Positions 17,614-25,883 of a stretch of 64,000 bases of DNA are shown here, one piece after another (the stretch's first letter is position 1; every line of letters begins with the position of its first letter). The notes below the pieces were generated by a model. It saw only the letters and a program-made list of their open reading frames with translations, was not told where the DNA came from and made no database searches. The position numbers and the translations under genes were made by a program. Source of the stretch: Mogibacterium sp. (GTDB lineage: Bacteria > Bacillota > Clostridia > Peptostreptococcales > Anaerovoracaceae); assembly GCA_017433975.1 (NCBI GenBank), contig JAFRGD010000017.1:124001-188000 (forward strand), written 5' to 3'.

Positions 17614-18321
17614 ATGAAGTTTTTTGTAACACAGGACGTATTTGATAAGCTGCCGGACGCGCAGTTCGGACTGGTCAGCGTGAAGGGCGCGGACAACCAC
17701 GGCTCCATCGCGGAAATCGAGACGCTGCTGAACGAAAGCGTCAAGGAATGCGAGGCTCTCTACGTGGGCAAAAAGGTCAAGGAAGAGCCGGAAATCGTTC
17801 CTTACAGGGAAGCGTTTCGTGCGATCGGAATCAACCCGAACCGCTACATGTGCGCAGCAGAGGCTCTGATGAGCAGAATCGCGAAACAGCAGGGCATGCC
17901 GGTCATCAACCCGCTGGTCGACGTCGGCAACGCGCTGTCGCTCAAATACCGCCTGCCGATCGGGGCGCACGACCTCGACACCATGGAGCCGGAGGGCTTC
18001 GGCGTGAGACTGTCGCAGGAGGGAGACACCTTCCTTCCGTTCGGCGGAGCTCCGCGGGAACCGGTAGAACCGGGTGAAGTCGTCTACGCGTCGGGCAACA
18101 AGGTCCGGACCCGCAGATGGACGTGGCGCCAGGGCGTCGAAGGCATGATGACCGAGGAAACTTCGCATGTACTCTTCATCATCGACGGCTTCGACAGCAA
18201 CCTCGACCGCATCATGGAGTGCAGGGCGGAGCTCGCGGAGCTGCTGCAGAGATGCTTCTGCGGAACGGTCAAGTGCGGTCTGATCAATAAGGACTGCATG
18301 GAGTTCGAAACGGAGCTGTAA
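17614..18321 (+). CDS. B3/B4 domain protein (PheRS beta editing-like), paralogue 1
   Basis: A 235-residue stand-alone B3/B4 domain, the tRNA-editing module of phenylalanyl-tRNA synthetase beta chain. Shared features with the family include FRAIGINPNRYMCAAEALMSRI near residue 68-90, INPLVDVGNALSLKYRLPIGAHDLD near 100-125, and the RRWTWRQG segment near 168. Such free proteins are thought to hydrolyse misacylated tRNA or free aminoacyl esters; the substrate here is unknown. The ribosome site is AAGGAGG. A second copy lies at 20343. The OFA transporter gene begins 20 bases after the stop. Confidence 0.85.
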   Translation: MKFFVTQDVFDKLPDAQFGLVSVKGADNHGSIAEIETLLNESVKECEALYVGKKVKEEPEIVPYREAFRAIGINPNRYMCAAEALMSRIAKQQGMPVINPLVDVGNALSLKYRLPIGAHDLDTMEPEGFGVRLSQEGDTFLPFGGAPREPVEPGEVVYASGNKVRTRRWTWRQGVEGMMTEETSHVLFIIDGFDSNLDRIMECRAELAELLQRCFCGTVKCGLINKDCMEFETEL

Positions 18322-18340
18322 GCTCAACAAGGAGAGAAAA

Positions 18341-19579
18341 ATGGAAAACAATAGCAAAAGATGGCTCTATCTGTTCACGGGAACGCTGATCCTGCTGTTC
18401 CTGGGGCTGATTTACGCGTGGTCGCTGTTCCGGGCGCCGTTCAGTGAAATCTTCACCGACTGGACGGTCTCGCAGCTCTCCATGACCTTCACGATTTCGA
18501 TCTGTTGCTTCTGCCTGGGCGGCTTCCTGTCCGGCCAGCTCAGCCGGTTCCTGAACGTCAAGATGCGCTTCCTCCTGGCGGCGGTCTGCCTGTTCATCGG
18601 GTTCTTTGGCGTCTCCACGCTGAACCCGGCGAACGCGGCGGCGAGCCTGACCAAGCTGTACATCTTCTACGGCATCCTCGGCGGCGGCGGCGTCGGCATC
18701 GGCTACAACGCAGTCATTACAACGATTACAAAGTGGTTCCCGGACAAGGTTGGTCTGGCGTCCGGCATCATGCTGATGGGCTTCGGCCTCGGCGGGCTGG
18801 TGCTCGGTTCGATCGTGACCGGAATGGTCGGGTCGATGGGGCTTTTCCCGACGTTCCGCCTGCTCGCGTTCGCGACGGCCATCGTCCTGCTCCTCGGCGT
18901 CCTCATCGTCAAAGCGCCGGTGGCGCCGGCCAAGCCGGCTGCCGATGACAAAGCTGCGGCGGCCTCGTCGGACGTGGTCGAAATCACCTCGCACGAGATG
19001 CTCCGGACGGGCAGATTCTGGGGCTTCTTCCTCTGGTGCATCTTCATCAACTCGGCCGGCCTCATGGTCATCAACAGCGCGGCCAACATCTCCGTGATGT
19101 ACGGCGGCTCCGCGATCCTCGGCATGATCGTCTCGCTCTTCAACGGCGCGGGCCGGATCGTCGCGGGCAACAACTTCGACCGCAAGGGCCGGAGATTCGC
19201 GACGCTGATCAACGTGCTCTTCATGGCGGCTGCCGGCGTCCTGCTGGTGTTCGGCCACATCACGAAGGGGCTCTTCCTGATCATCATCGGCCTGATTTTC
19301 GTCGGCATGGCCTACGGCGGCTGCCCGACCCTGACTTCGGCGTATATCAACAAGGCCTTCGGCCCAAAGAACTTCACTTCCAACTATAGTATCGCGAACT
19401 TCTCGCTCCTCCCGGCGGCCCTCATCGGTCCGATGATTTCGGCCAAACTGCTCGAGGCGAGCGGCGGCGTCTACATCACGAACTTCATCGCGATCCTGGT
19501 CTTCACCGGCGTCGCCTTCGCGCTGTGGGTCTTCCTCAACAACGCGAGCAAAAAGAGTGCAAACGAGGGTTATAAATAA
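18341..19579 (+). CDS. MFS transporter, oxalate/formate antiporter (OFA) family
   Basis: A 412-residue major-facilitator protein with 12 predicted helices. OFA signatures are GLIYAWSLFRAPF near residue 25, GGGGVGIGYNAVITTITKWFPDKVGLASG near 110-140, and GMAYGGCPTLTSAYINKAFGPKN near 325. It is expected to exchange or import a small carboxylate. The stop overlaps the next gene's start (TAATG), so it is translationally coupled to the CsoR-family sensor. That coupling hints at metal- or redox-linked control, but the substrate is not deducible. Confidence 0.9.
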   Translation: MENNSKRWLYLFTGTLILLFLGLIYAWSLFRAPFSEIFTDWTVSQLSMTFTISICCFCLGGFLSGQLSRFLNVKMRFLLAAVCLFIGFFGVSTLNPANAAASLTKLYIFYGILGGGGVGIGYNAVITTITKWFPDKVGLASGIMLMGFGLGGLVLGSIVTGMVGSMGLFPTFRLLAFATAIVLLLGVLIVKAPVAPAKPAADDKAAAASSDVVEITSHEMLRTGRFWGFFLWCIFINSAGLMVINSAANISVMYGGSAILGMIVSLFNGAGRIVAGNNFDRKGRRFATLINVLFMAAAGVLLVFGHITKGLFLIIIGLIFVGMAYGGCPTLTSAYINKAFGPKNFTSNYSIANFSLLPAALIGPMISAKLLEASGGVYITNFIAILVFTGVAFALWVFLNNASKKSANEGYK

Positions 19580-19992
19580 TGCCAGATAAGAAACACACCC
19601 ACACCCACGTCCATGAGGACGGAACGGTCCATACGCACACGCATGAAGAAGGCGCCGTCCATACGCATACGCATACGGACGGAACCGTAATTACGCACTC
19701 TCACGGGGACCACGTGCACAAGCACGTGCATTCCGTCGCGGAGAAAAAAGCCGTCATGAACCGCCTCGCCAAGATCAGCGGGCACCTTGAGCATGTCCGC
19801 ACGATGGTCGAGAACGACGAGGACTGCAGTGACGTCCTGATTCAGATCGCCGCGGTCCGTTCTGCGCTCAACAGCGCCGGCCGCCTCATCCTGAGCAACC
19901 ACATCGACCATTGCATCAAGGAAGCGATGGAGGAGGGCGACACGGAGACGATCGACAAGCTGAACGAAGCCATCAAGATGTTCGTGAAATAG
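19579..19992 (+). CDS. CsoR/RcnR-family metal-sensing repressor with His-rich N-terminus
   Basis: A 137-residue all-alpha DNA-binding repressor. The core (about 53-137) has NRLAKISGHLEHVRTMVEND and the ligand set Cys83, His108 and Cys112. That C-x24-H-x3-C spacing matches the Cu(I) sensor CsoR. In front lies an unusual tail: 16 histidines in the first 51 residues, in HTHTH-type clusters, likely able to bind additional metal. Its ATG overlaps the stop of the OFA transporter. Autoregulation of this operon is plausible but no operator was identified. The identity of the metal is an inference. Confidence 0.88.
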   Translation: MPDKKHTHTHVHEDGTVHTHTHEEGAVHTHTHTDGTVITHSHGDHVHKHVHSVAEKKAVMNRLAKISGHLEHVRTMVENDEDCSDVLIQIAAVRSALNSAGRLILSNHIDHCIKEAMEEGDTETIDKLNEAIKMFVK

Positions 19993-20000
19993 GAGCGGTC

Positions 20001-20294
20001 ATGTTAACAGGCAAACAGAGGAGTTATTTAAAAGGGCTGGCGAACCAGCTTTCCCCGGCGGCCAGCATCGGCAAGGCGGGCATTACGGAGACGCTGGTCA
20101 ACGCGATCGACGATTACCTCGAGAAGAACGAACTGATCAAGGTATCGATCCAACAGGGCATCGAGCTCGACGCCAAGGAAGCCGCCTACGAGATCGCGGG
20201 CATGGTGCGCGCGGAGTTCGTGCAGGCCCTCGGCAGGCGCTTCGTGTTGTACCGGCGCCAACGCGACCCGGACAAGCGGCGGATCGCGCTGTAG
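20001..20294 (+). CDS. yhbY: YhbY-family ribosome assembly RNA-binding protein (CRM domain)
   Basis: A 97-residue CRM-domain protein. MLTGKQRSYLKGLANQLSP at the N-terminus, the IGKAGIT loop near residue 23-29 (the family's GxxG-type RNA-binding loop) and the C-terminal GRRFVLYRRQ strand identify it. YhbY proteins bind pre-50S particles during ribosome assembly. A longer frame begins at 19911 but runs through the preceding gene; the ATG at 20001 after AGGAGCGG is the real start, eight bases after the CsoR stop. Confidence 0.9.
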   Translation: MLTGKQRSYLKGLANQLSPAASIGKAGITETLVNAIDDYLEKNELIKVSIQQGIELDAKEAAYEIAGMVRAEFVQALGRRFVLYRRQRDPDKRRIAL

Positions 20295-20342
20295 GGGCGG
20301 CGCGGCCGTTTTGTACGGACGGTATTAAAAGGGGTAGAGACT

Positions 20343-21053
20343 ATGAAAAAGTTCAGACTGGAGAGCGACTTCCTCGAAGTGCTGCCGGAGAGCCATATCG
20401 GAATCCTGGTGTGCAACGGGATCGACAATCACGTCAAGGAGCCGGACCGCTACGCCGGATGGCTCGCGGCGTGCCAGCAGGAAGCTTTGCAGTACGTGAC
20501 CAACGACACGTTCATCGAGAATCCGGTCATTAAGGAGTGGCGCGAGGCGTTTTACAAGTTCCGCACCAAGAAAGGCGCGCGTTGTTCTATCGAGGCGCTC
20601 CTGAAACGCATCAAGAACGGCGGCGACATCAACTGCATCATCCCGCTGGTCGACATTTATAACGGGATTTCGCTTAAATACGGGCTGCCGGTCGGCGGCG
20701 AGGACATCGACAAGTTCGTGGGCGACAACCGCCTCACGCTGGCAGACGGTACGGAAGAATTCGTCACGTATGGCAGCAACGAGAGCGAGCCGCCGTACCC
20801 GGGCGAGGTCATCTACAAAGACGATGCGGGCGCGATCTGCCGGTGCTACAACTGGCGCGAGTCCGTCCGGACCATGCTCCGCGAGGAGACGGTCAACGCG
20901 TTCATGTGCCTGGAGATGGTCAATGCGGAACGCCTCAGCGTACTCGAACAGGCGCTCGACGAGATGGCGGCCATGATCGAGGCGGAGCTCGGCGGCACGG
21001 TCAGGAAATTCATCCTCAACAAGGACAACCGCGAGGTTGTAATCGAGGATTGA
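20343..21053 (+). CDS. B3/B4 domain protein (PheRS beta editing-like), paralogue 2
   Basis: A 236-residue paralogue of the protein at 17614. Shared positions include the EWREAFYKFRTKKGARCSIE segment near residue 61-80, IPLVDIYNGISLKYGLPVGGEDID near 100-124, YPGEVIYKDDAG near 150 and NWRESVRTMLREE near 170. It is a free editing-type domain without synthetase parts, predicted to clear mis-acylated tRNA or a related ester. The start follows GGGGTAGAG. It ends the cluster and a strong terminator follows. Confidence 0.85.
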   Translation: MKKFRLESDFLEVLPESHIGILVCNGIDNHVKEPDRYAGWLAACQQEALQYVTNDTFIENPVIKEWREAFYKFRTKKGARCSIEALLKRIKNGGDINCIIPLVDIYNGISLKYGLPVGGEDIDKFVGDNRLTLADGTEEFVTYGSNESEPPYPGEVIYKDDAGAICRCYNWRESVRTMLREETVNAFMCLEMVNAERLSVLEQALDEMAAMIEAELGGTVRKFILNKDNREVVIED

Positions 21054-21080
21054 TTGCGATCGGGAAATCAGTACAAATGC

Positions 21081-21110
21081 AAAAGGGCCTCCTGCGGGAG
21101 GCCTTTTTTT
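21081..21110 (+). terminator. Rho-independent terminator after the second B3/B4 gene
   Basis: GGGCCTCC, TGCG loop, GGAGGCC and seven T, with an A run on the 5' side. Confidence 0.92.
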
Positions 21111-21152
21111 CGTCAAAGCGGGGCAGTGGGTAAGGCTTTACCCGCTGTCCTA

Positions 21153-21181
21153 TTGAATTCCCAAGACCATCGTGGTAAAAT
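21153..21181 (+). promoter_or_regulatory. Promoter for rmuC
   Basis: TTGAAT (21153-21158), 17-base spacer, TAAAAT (21176-21181), 40 bases before the rmuC start. A small GGGTAA/TTACCC hairpin sits just upstream. Confidence 0.6.
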
Positions 21182-21220
21182 GCGAACATAAGTTCGTGTA
21201 AGCGGTGGAAAGGAGGGGGT

Positions 21221-22375
21221 ATGGACCCGGTTATCATCCTTTTAATCATAACGCTGGTGTTCGCAGTGCTCGCGGTGCTGATGAGCGTGCTCAACCTGTA
21301 CGCGTCGCGGGAGCAGATGCGGCACATCGAGCAGAACAACCGCGTGACGACCGACGCGGCGATCGAGCTACAGCGCGGGATGGCGGAGCAGCAGGACCAG
21401 CGGCTCCGGGCGCTCGAGGACAGCTTTTCGCGGCTCCGGATGGAGAACGAAGACAGCTTTTCCAAGCTCCGGCGGGAGAACAACGAGCAGATCGCTTTGA
21501 TCCGCGAGACCGTCGAGGACAAACTCCAGAACGCGCTCGACGCAAAGATCAGCGAGTCGTTCCAGCTCGTGAACGACCGGCTGGAGCAGGTGTACAAGGG
21601 CCTCGGCGAGATGCAGACGGTCGCGGCCAACGTCGGCGACCTCAACCGGATGCTCTCCAACGTCAAGACGCGCGGCATCCTCGGAGAGGTCCAGCTCGGA
21701 GCGATTCTCGAGCAGATTCTTTCGCCGGAACAGTACGTCGAGAACGTCGTGACCAAAGAGGGCAGCACAGACCGCGTGGAGTACGCGATCGAGCTGCCGG
21801 GGGACGAAGCCGGTCCGGTTTACTTACCGATTGACGCGAAGTTCCCGGGCGATACGTATAACGCATTGCTGGACGCTTACGATTCCGGCGACAGGGAGCG
21901 GATCCGCGAGTGCAGCAAGCGACTCGCGCAGACGATTGCGGGCGAGGCGCGGATGATTCGCGACAAGTATATCGACCCGCCGAACACGACCGACTTTGCC
22001 ATCATGTTCCTGCCGTTCGAGGGCCTCTACGCGGAGGTCGTGCGCGCGAACATGCTGGAGGTCCTCCAGCGCAAGTACAAGGTCACGATCGCCGGCCCGA
22101 CGACGATGGCGGCACTCCTCAACTCGCTCCAGATGGGCTTCAACACGCTCGCAATCGAGAAGCGGTCGAGCGAGGTCTGGCAGCTGCTCGCCGCGGTCAA
22201 GACCGAATTCGACACCTTTGCAGGCGTGCTGGACACCACGCAGCGGCGGATCAGTCAGGCCAACGAGGAGCTGGACAAACTGGTCGGAGTCCGCACGCGC
22301 AAGATTCAGAAGAAACTCAGCGCAATCGAGCGCCTGAACGCGGAGGACGCGGGACTGCTGATTGAACTCGACTGA
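21221..22375 (+). CDS. rmuC: DNA recombination protein RmuC
   Basis: A 384-residue RmuC-family protein. It has an N-terminal membrane helix (residues 2-25), a long coiled coil (about 28-120) and a C-terminal restriction-endonuclease-like domain with RGILGEVQLGAILEQIL near 145, YLPIDAKFPGDTY near 200-212 (conserved DxK) and DFAIMFLPFEGLYAEV near 254. E. coli RmuC limits inversion and rearrangement at inverted repeats. The gene is preceded by its own promoter and GGAGGGGG. Confidence 0.93.
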   Translation: MDPVIILLIITLVFAVLAVLMSVLNLYASREQMRHIEQNNRVTTDAAIELQRGMAEQQDQRLRALEDSFSRLRMENEDSFSKLRRENNEQIALIRETVEDKLQNALDAKISESFQLVNDRLEQVYKGLGEMQTVAANVGDLNRMLSNVKTRGILGEVQLGAILEQILSPEQYVENVVTKEGSTDRVEYAIELPGDEAGPVYLPIDAKFPGDTYNALLDAYDSGDRERIRECSKRLAQTIAGEARMIRDKYIDPPNTTDFAIMFLPFEGLYAEVVRANMLEVLQRKYKVTIAGPTTMAALLNSLQMGFNTLAIEKRSSEVWQLLAAVKTEFDTFAGVLDTTQRRISQANEELDKLVGVRTRKIQKKLSAIERLNAEDAGLLIELD

Positions 22376-22472
22376 ACCGGTTTTGTGCATTCCGTATATT
22401 GCCCGGCCGCGGCTCCGCCCGTATAATCAAAATAACCAAACGTTATGCACCTGGAACAGAGAGGGGAATGAG

Positions 22473-23063
22473 ATGGACGCTTTTGAGGCAATCTTTACCA
22501 GACGGAGCACCCGGCGGATGAGCTCCGACCTTCCGCCGATGGAACTCATCGAAAAAGTCATAGAGGCCGGCAGGGCCGCTCCGAGCGGCTCCAACAGCCA
22601 GACCACGCACTTTATCGTCATTACAAAACGGGAGGTCCTGACCGAGCTCACGAAGCTCGTGCAGGCGGAATTCGCAAAGATGGAGGTCGGGCCGGACACA
22701 TATGTGTCGCTCCGCAATTCCATCACCGCGTCCAAGGCGGGCCGCTACTACTTCCACTACAATGCGCCGGTCCTGATCGTGACCGCCAACCGCATCGGCT
22801 ACGGCAATGCACTGGCGGACAGCGCCTGCGCGCTTGAGAACATGATGATCGCGGCAAACGCGCTGGACCTCGGGTCCTGCTGGATCAACCAGCTCCGCTG
22901 GCTGACGGACAACGAGGCGGTGCGCGCGTACATGGAAGGGCTCGGCCTTGCAGACAACGAGTACATCACCGGAGGGCCGATCCTCGGCTAAGGCTATGAC
23001 GGCGCGCCGGTGCGGACCGAGCTGCCGCGGACGGGCAATCCGGTCACATGGATCTGCGAATAG
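22473..23063 (+). pseudogene. Nitroreductase family protein interrupted by an in-frame TAA near its end
   Basis: An FMN-dependent nitroreductase-like protein. The start at 22473 follows GAGGGGAATGAG. FTRRSTRRMSSDLPP near residue 9-23 and AGRAAPSGSNSQTTHFIVI near 33-51 bind FMN, and the ALDLGSCWINQLRW segment lies near 130. The frame stops at TAA (22989-22991) after 172 residues, inside the usual GPILGY region. The same frame then continues for 23 sense codons, GYDGAPVRTELPRTGN and so on, matching the family's C-terminal strand, to TAG at 23061. The stop most simply replaces a Tyr codon. Loss of the C-terminal strand usually harms dimer packing, so activity is doubtful. A sequencing error is not excluded. 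Confidence 0.85.
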
Positions 23064-23075
23064 AGGAGGACGGAG

Positions 23076-24167
23076 ATGGGAAAACTGACTTTCGTGTTCG
23101 TGCACGGGCTGGCCGGCTGGGGCAGTTACGACAAGAAATATGAGAAGCAGCCGTATTGGGGCATGCACAACGGCGACGTGCTGGCGTACCTCCGCCAGGA
23201 AGGCTACGACTGCTACGCGGCGTCGGTCGCGCCGACCGGCAGCGCCTGGGACCGGGCGTGCGAGCTCTATGCGCAGATTGCCGGCGCGCGGGTCGACTAC
23301 GGCGAAGCGCATAGCCGGCGGTACGGGCACGACCGGTACGGCCGGGACTTTTCGACGTGCCCGCTGATTCCGGAATGGAACGACGATACCCGGCTGGTTC
23401 TGATCGGGCATTCGTTCGGCGGAGCGACGATCCGGCAGTTCGCGGAACTGCTCGCCAACGGGAACACGGCCGAGCGCGAGGCGACGCAGGACAGTTTCCT
23501 GTCGCCGCTCTTTGCGGGCAGCCTGGGGAACCGCGTGCACAGTATTGTCACGTTAGCCGCACCGATGAACGGGACGTCCGCTTATGACCTGAACTTTGAC
23601 CCGGACTTCGATCCGAACGCCGTCAAAGTCCCGTGGTGGAGCAACATCCTGGCAAAGATGATGGCGTCGGCGACAAAGCCGCAGAGGGATTCGAGAGACC
23701 CGGCGGACTACGCGGACTTCGACATGTTCATCGATAACGCAATCCGGTTCTATGCGGGCATCGAGACGCTGCCGCACGTTTACTATTTCTCGGTGCCATG
23801 CAGCTGCACAACGTTACAGGCGGACGGGACACATCGGCCGGCCCGCGGCGCTGTCGAGCCGCTGATCCTCCGGCGGTGCCTCCAGATCGGTGCTTACACG
23901 GGAACCACCCGCGGCGGAACCGTCGTCGGCGATGACTGGCGCGAGAACGACGGACTGGTCAACACGATTTCCGCGGTCGCACCGTCCGGCGCGCCGCGCA
24001 AAGCCCTGGACCGGAGCGACATCCGGCCGGGAATCTGGAACGTGTTCCCGACGTACGAAGGAGACCACATGGCCCTGCAGGGCGGCAGACGCCACCGGCG
24101 CGACGTGCGCGCCTTCTACCTGGACCTGGTCCGCATGATCGCATCGACCTCTTCTGAAAAGGAATGA
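23076..24167 (+). CDS. Lipase-like alpha/beta hydrolase (family I.5-like), no signal peptide
   Basis: A 363-residue hydrolase resembling the staphylococcal/Geobacillus lipase group. The N-terminal FVFVHGLAGWG forms the oxyanion region; GHSFGG carries Ser113; ENDGLVNTIS gives Asp292; DHMALQGG gives His331, a complete triad in order. LAAPMNGTSA near 160 is also a lipase signature. Unlike secreted relatives it has no leader peptide, so it is likely cytosolic or released by another route. It follows the broken nitroreductase by 12 bases with a GGAGGA ribosome site. Confidence 0.85.
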   Translation: MGKLTFVFVHGLAGWGSYDKKYEKQPYWGMHNGDVLAYLRQEGYDCYAASVAPTGSAWDRACELYAQIAGARVDYGEAHSRRYGHDRYGRDFSTCPLIPEWNDDTRLVLIGHSFGGATIRQFAELLANGNTAEREATQDSFLSPLFAGSLGNRVHSIVTLAAPMNGTSAYDLNFDPDFDPNAVKVPWWSNILAKMMASATKPQRDSRDPADYADFDMFIDNAIRFYAGIETLPHVYYFSVPCSCTTLQADGTHRPARGAVEPLILRRCLQIGAYTGTTRGGTVVGDDWRENDGLVNTISAVAPSGAPRKALDRSDIRPGIWNVFPTYEGDHMALQGGRRHRRDVRAFYLDLVRMIASTSSEKE

Positions 24168-24176
24168 TACTTTGAA

Positions 24177-24204
24177 TTGCATTCTCATGTCTGTCGAATA
24201 TAAT
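24177..24204 (+). promoter_or_regulatory. Promoter for the FmdE-like gene
   Basis: TTGCAT (24177-24182), 16-base spacer and TATAAT (24199-24204), 23 bases before the ATG. Confidence 0.65.
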
Positions 24205-24226
24205 GGTTACAGAACGGAGGTGCACA

Positions 24227-24757
24227 ATGGATAAAGAACAACTGTGGCAGAGGGCGGCGGACTTTCACGGACATGTATGCGGCGGCCGGATGATCGGGTT
24301 CCGGGCGTCCCTGTACGCGATGGAGCTTTTGGATCTGGAGCGCGCATCGGACGAGGAGGTCGTCTGCATCACGGAGAATGACAGCTGCAGCGTGGACGCG
24401 ATCCAGGCGGTCCTCGGCTGTACGGTCGGCAAGGGGAACCTGCTGTTCCACATGCGCGGCAAGCAGGCCTTTTCGTTTTACAACCGCCTGACCGGCAAAT
24501 CGGTCCGGCTGGTGCAGAAGCCGGCGCCGGCCGACGTACCGCGGAACGAGCGCTTTGAGTATTACAAAACCTGCCGGAACGAAGACATGTTCGATGTCAA
24601 GGACACCGTCATCGAGCTTCCGGGGGAGGCCAAACTGTTCACTTCGTACATCTGCGAATGCTGCGGCGAGAAGACCGGCGCGAACTGGATCCGGATCCTC
24701 GATGGCAAAAAAGTCTGCCTGGACTGCTGGGAAGACTACGACCGGCTGAACGTATAG
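24227..24757 (+). CDS. FmdE-like protein with C-terminal zinc ribbon
   Basis: A 176-residue protein with the FmdE domain (about 1-125) and a C-terminal zinc ribbon (CECCGE then CLDC near the end). FmdE motifs are FHGHVCGGRMIGFRA near residue 13-27 and NDSCSVDAIQAVLGCTVGKGN near 50-70. In methanogens FmdE is linked to formylmethanofuran dehydrogenase; in fermentative bacteria such proteins occur without that enzyme, and their role is not settled (metal handling or metalloenzyme maturation has been suggested). The ATG at 24227 follows ACGGAGG; a frame reaching back to 24203 is not needed. Confidence 0.85.
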   Translation: MDKEQLWQRAADFHGHVCGGRMIGFRASLYAMELLDLERASDEEVVCITENDSCSVDAIQAVLGCTVGKGNLLFHMRGKQAFSFYNRLTGKSVRLVQKPAPADVPRNERFEYYKTCRNEDMFDVKDTVIELPGEAKLFTSYICECCGEKTGANWIRILDGKKVCLDCWEDYDRLNV

Positions 24758-24805
24758 ACGCCGTTATAATGAAATAACACAAATTTGGCGAAAAAAATTG
24801 CATAT

Positions 24806-24835
24806 TTTCACAAAAGGTGATATTTTTTTGTGAAA
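24806..24835. promoter_or_regulatory. Perfect 10-bp dyad upstream of the opp operon
   Basis: TTTCACAAAA (24806-24815) and TTTTGTGAAA (24826-24835) are exact inverted repeats 10 bases apart in the AT-rich leader of oppB, about 100 bases before the start. A candidate -10, GATACAAT, lies at 24871-24878. It looks like a repressor/activator site; the protein is unknown. Confidence 0.55.
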
Positions 24836-24931
24836 TCTTATGCTTTTTTTCGCTTTTTTTCAGCATATGTGATACAATAACTTATTATTATACTCAGTCC
24901 GACAAATCACCTTAGGAAAGGACGTGAAGTT

Positions 24932-25873
24932 TTGCTAGTCTATATATTAAAACGACTCGCAGCAGCAGTGGGAACTGTCTTCGTGATCATGGCGATCACT
25001 TTCTTCCTGATGAATACCATCCCGGGAAGTCCGTTCCTGACCGAAAAATCCACGCCGGAACAGATCCAGCTGGCGAACGAGAAATACGGCCTTGACAAAC
25101 CGCTCCCGGTCCAGTTCAAGAACTACATCGTGAATTATCTGCACGGAGACCTCGGTGTATCTCTCAAGATGCAGGAAGGAACCCCTGTTAAGAACATCCT
25201 GTTCAAGCAGGGCAAATTCCGGCTGTCCATCAAGCTCGGTATCAGCGCGGTCATCGTCGCCATCCTCTTCGGCGTTCCGCTCGGGTGCCTGGCGGCTTAC
25301 AAACGAGGTACGTGGGTCGACGGGCTATTGCGGGTACTTACTACGGTCGGCGTCGCCATACCGTCCTACGTACTCGCGGCGTCGTTACTCATCTTCTTTG
25401 CGGTCAAGCACCAGTGGCTGCCGACGCTTTCCGGCTCGCTGGACAGCTTCAAGGCATGCATTCTGCCGGTCGTTTCCCTCGCGTTCTACGACGTTTGTTA
25501 CATCGCCAAACTGACGAGAACGTCCATGCTTGACGCGATCAACCAGGATTACGTCCGCACCGCCAAGGCGAAGGGCGTCAAGAACAAATGGATCGTCCTC
25601 AAGCACGCGCTGCGGAATTCCCTGAGTCCGGTCGTGACATTCCTCGGACCGCTGATCGCGTTCATCATTACCGGCTCGCTTGTCGTGGAGACGACATTCT
25701 CCATCCCGGGCCTCGGCAAGTACTTTGTCCAGAGCGTCATTAACCGCGACTACCCGATCATCATGGCGACGACGGTCGTCGTATCCATCCTGGTCATCGG
25801 GATGAACCTGGTCGTGGATATCGTATATAAACTCATAGATCCTCGGATCACCTTGAGTTCGACAGACGAATAA
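24932..25873 (+). CDS. oppB: Oligopeptide ABC transporter permease OppB
   Basis: A 313-residue inner-membrane permease with six predicted helices and the binding-protein-dependent transport signature near residues 200-240 (RTAKAKGVKNKWIVLKHALR, the EAA loop that contacts the ATPases). It forms the import channel with OppC. The start is TTG at 24932 after GGAAAGGA; no ATG is better placed. It heads oppB-oppC-oppD-oppF-oppA. A 174-base AT-rich leader with a dyad precedes it. Confidence 0.94.
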   Translation: MLVYILKRLAAAVGTVFVIMAITFFLMNTIPGSPFLTEKSTPEQIQLANEKYGLDKPLPVQFKNYIVNYLHGDLGVSLKMQEGTPVKNILFKQGKFRLSIKLGISAVIVAILFGVPLGCLAAYKRGTWVDGLLRVLTTVGVAIPSYVLAASLLIFFAVKHQWLPTLSGSLDSFKACILPVVSLAFYDVCYIAKLTRTSMLDAINQDYVRTAKAKGVKNKWIVLKHALRNSLSPVVTFLGPLIAFIITGSLVVETTFSIPGLGKYFVQSVINRDYPIIMATTVVVSILVIGMNLVVDIVYKLIDPRITLSSTDE

Positions 25874-25883
25874 GGAGGCAACC

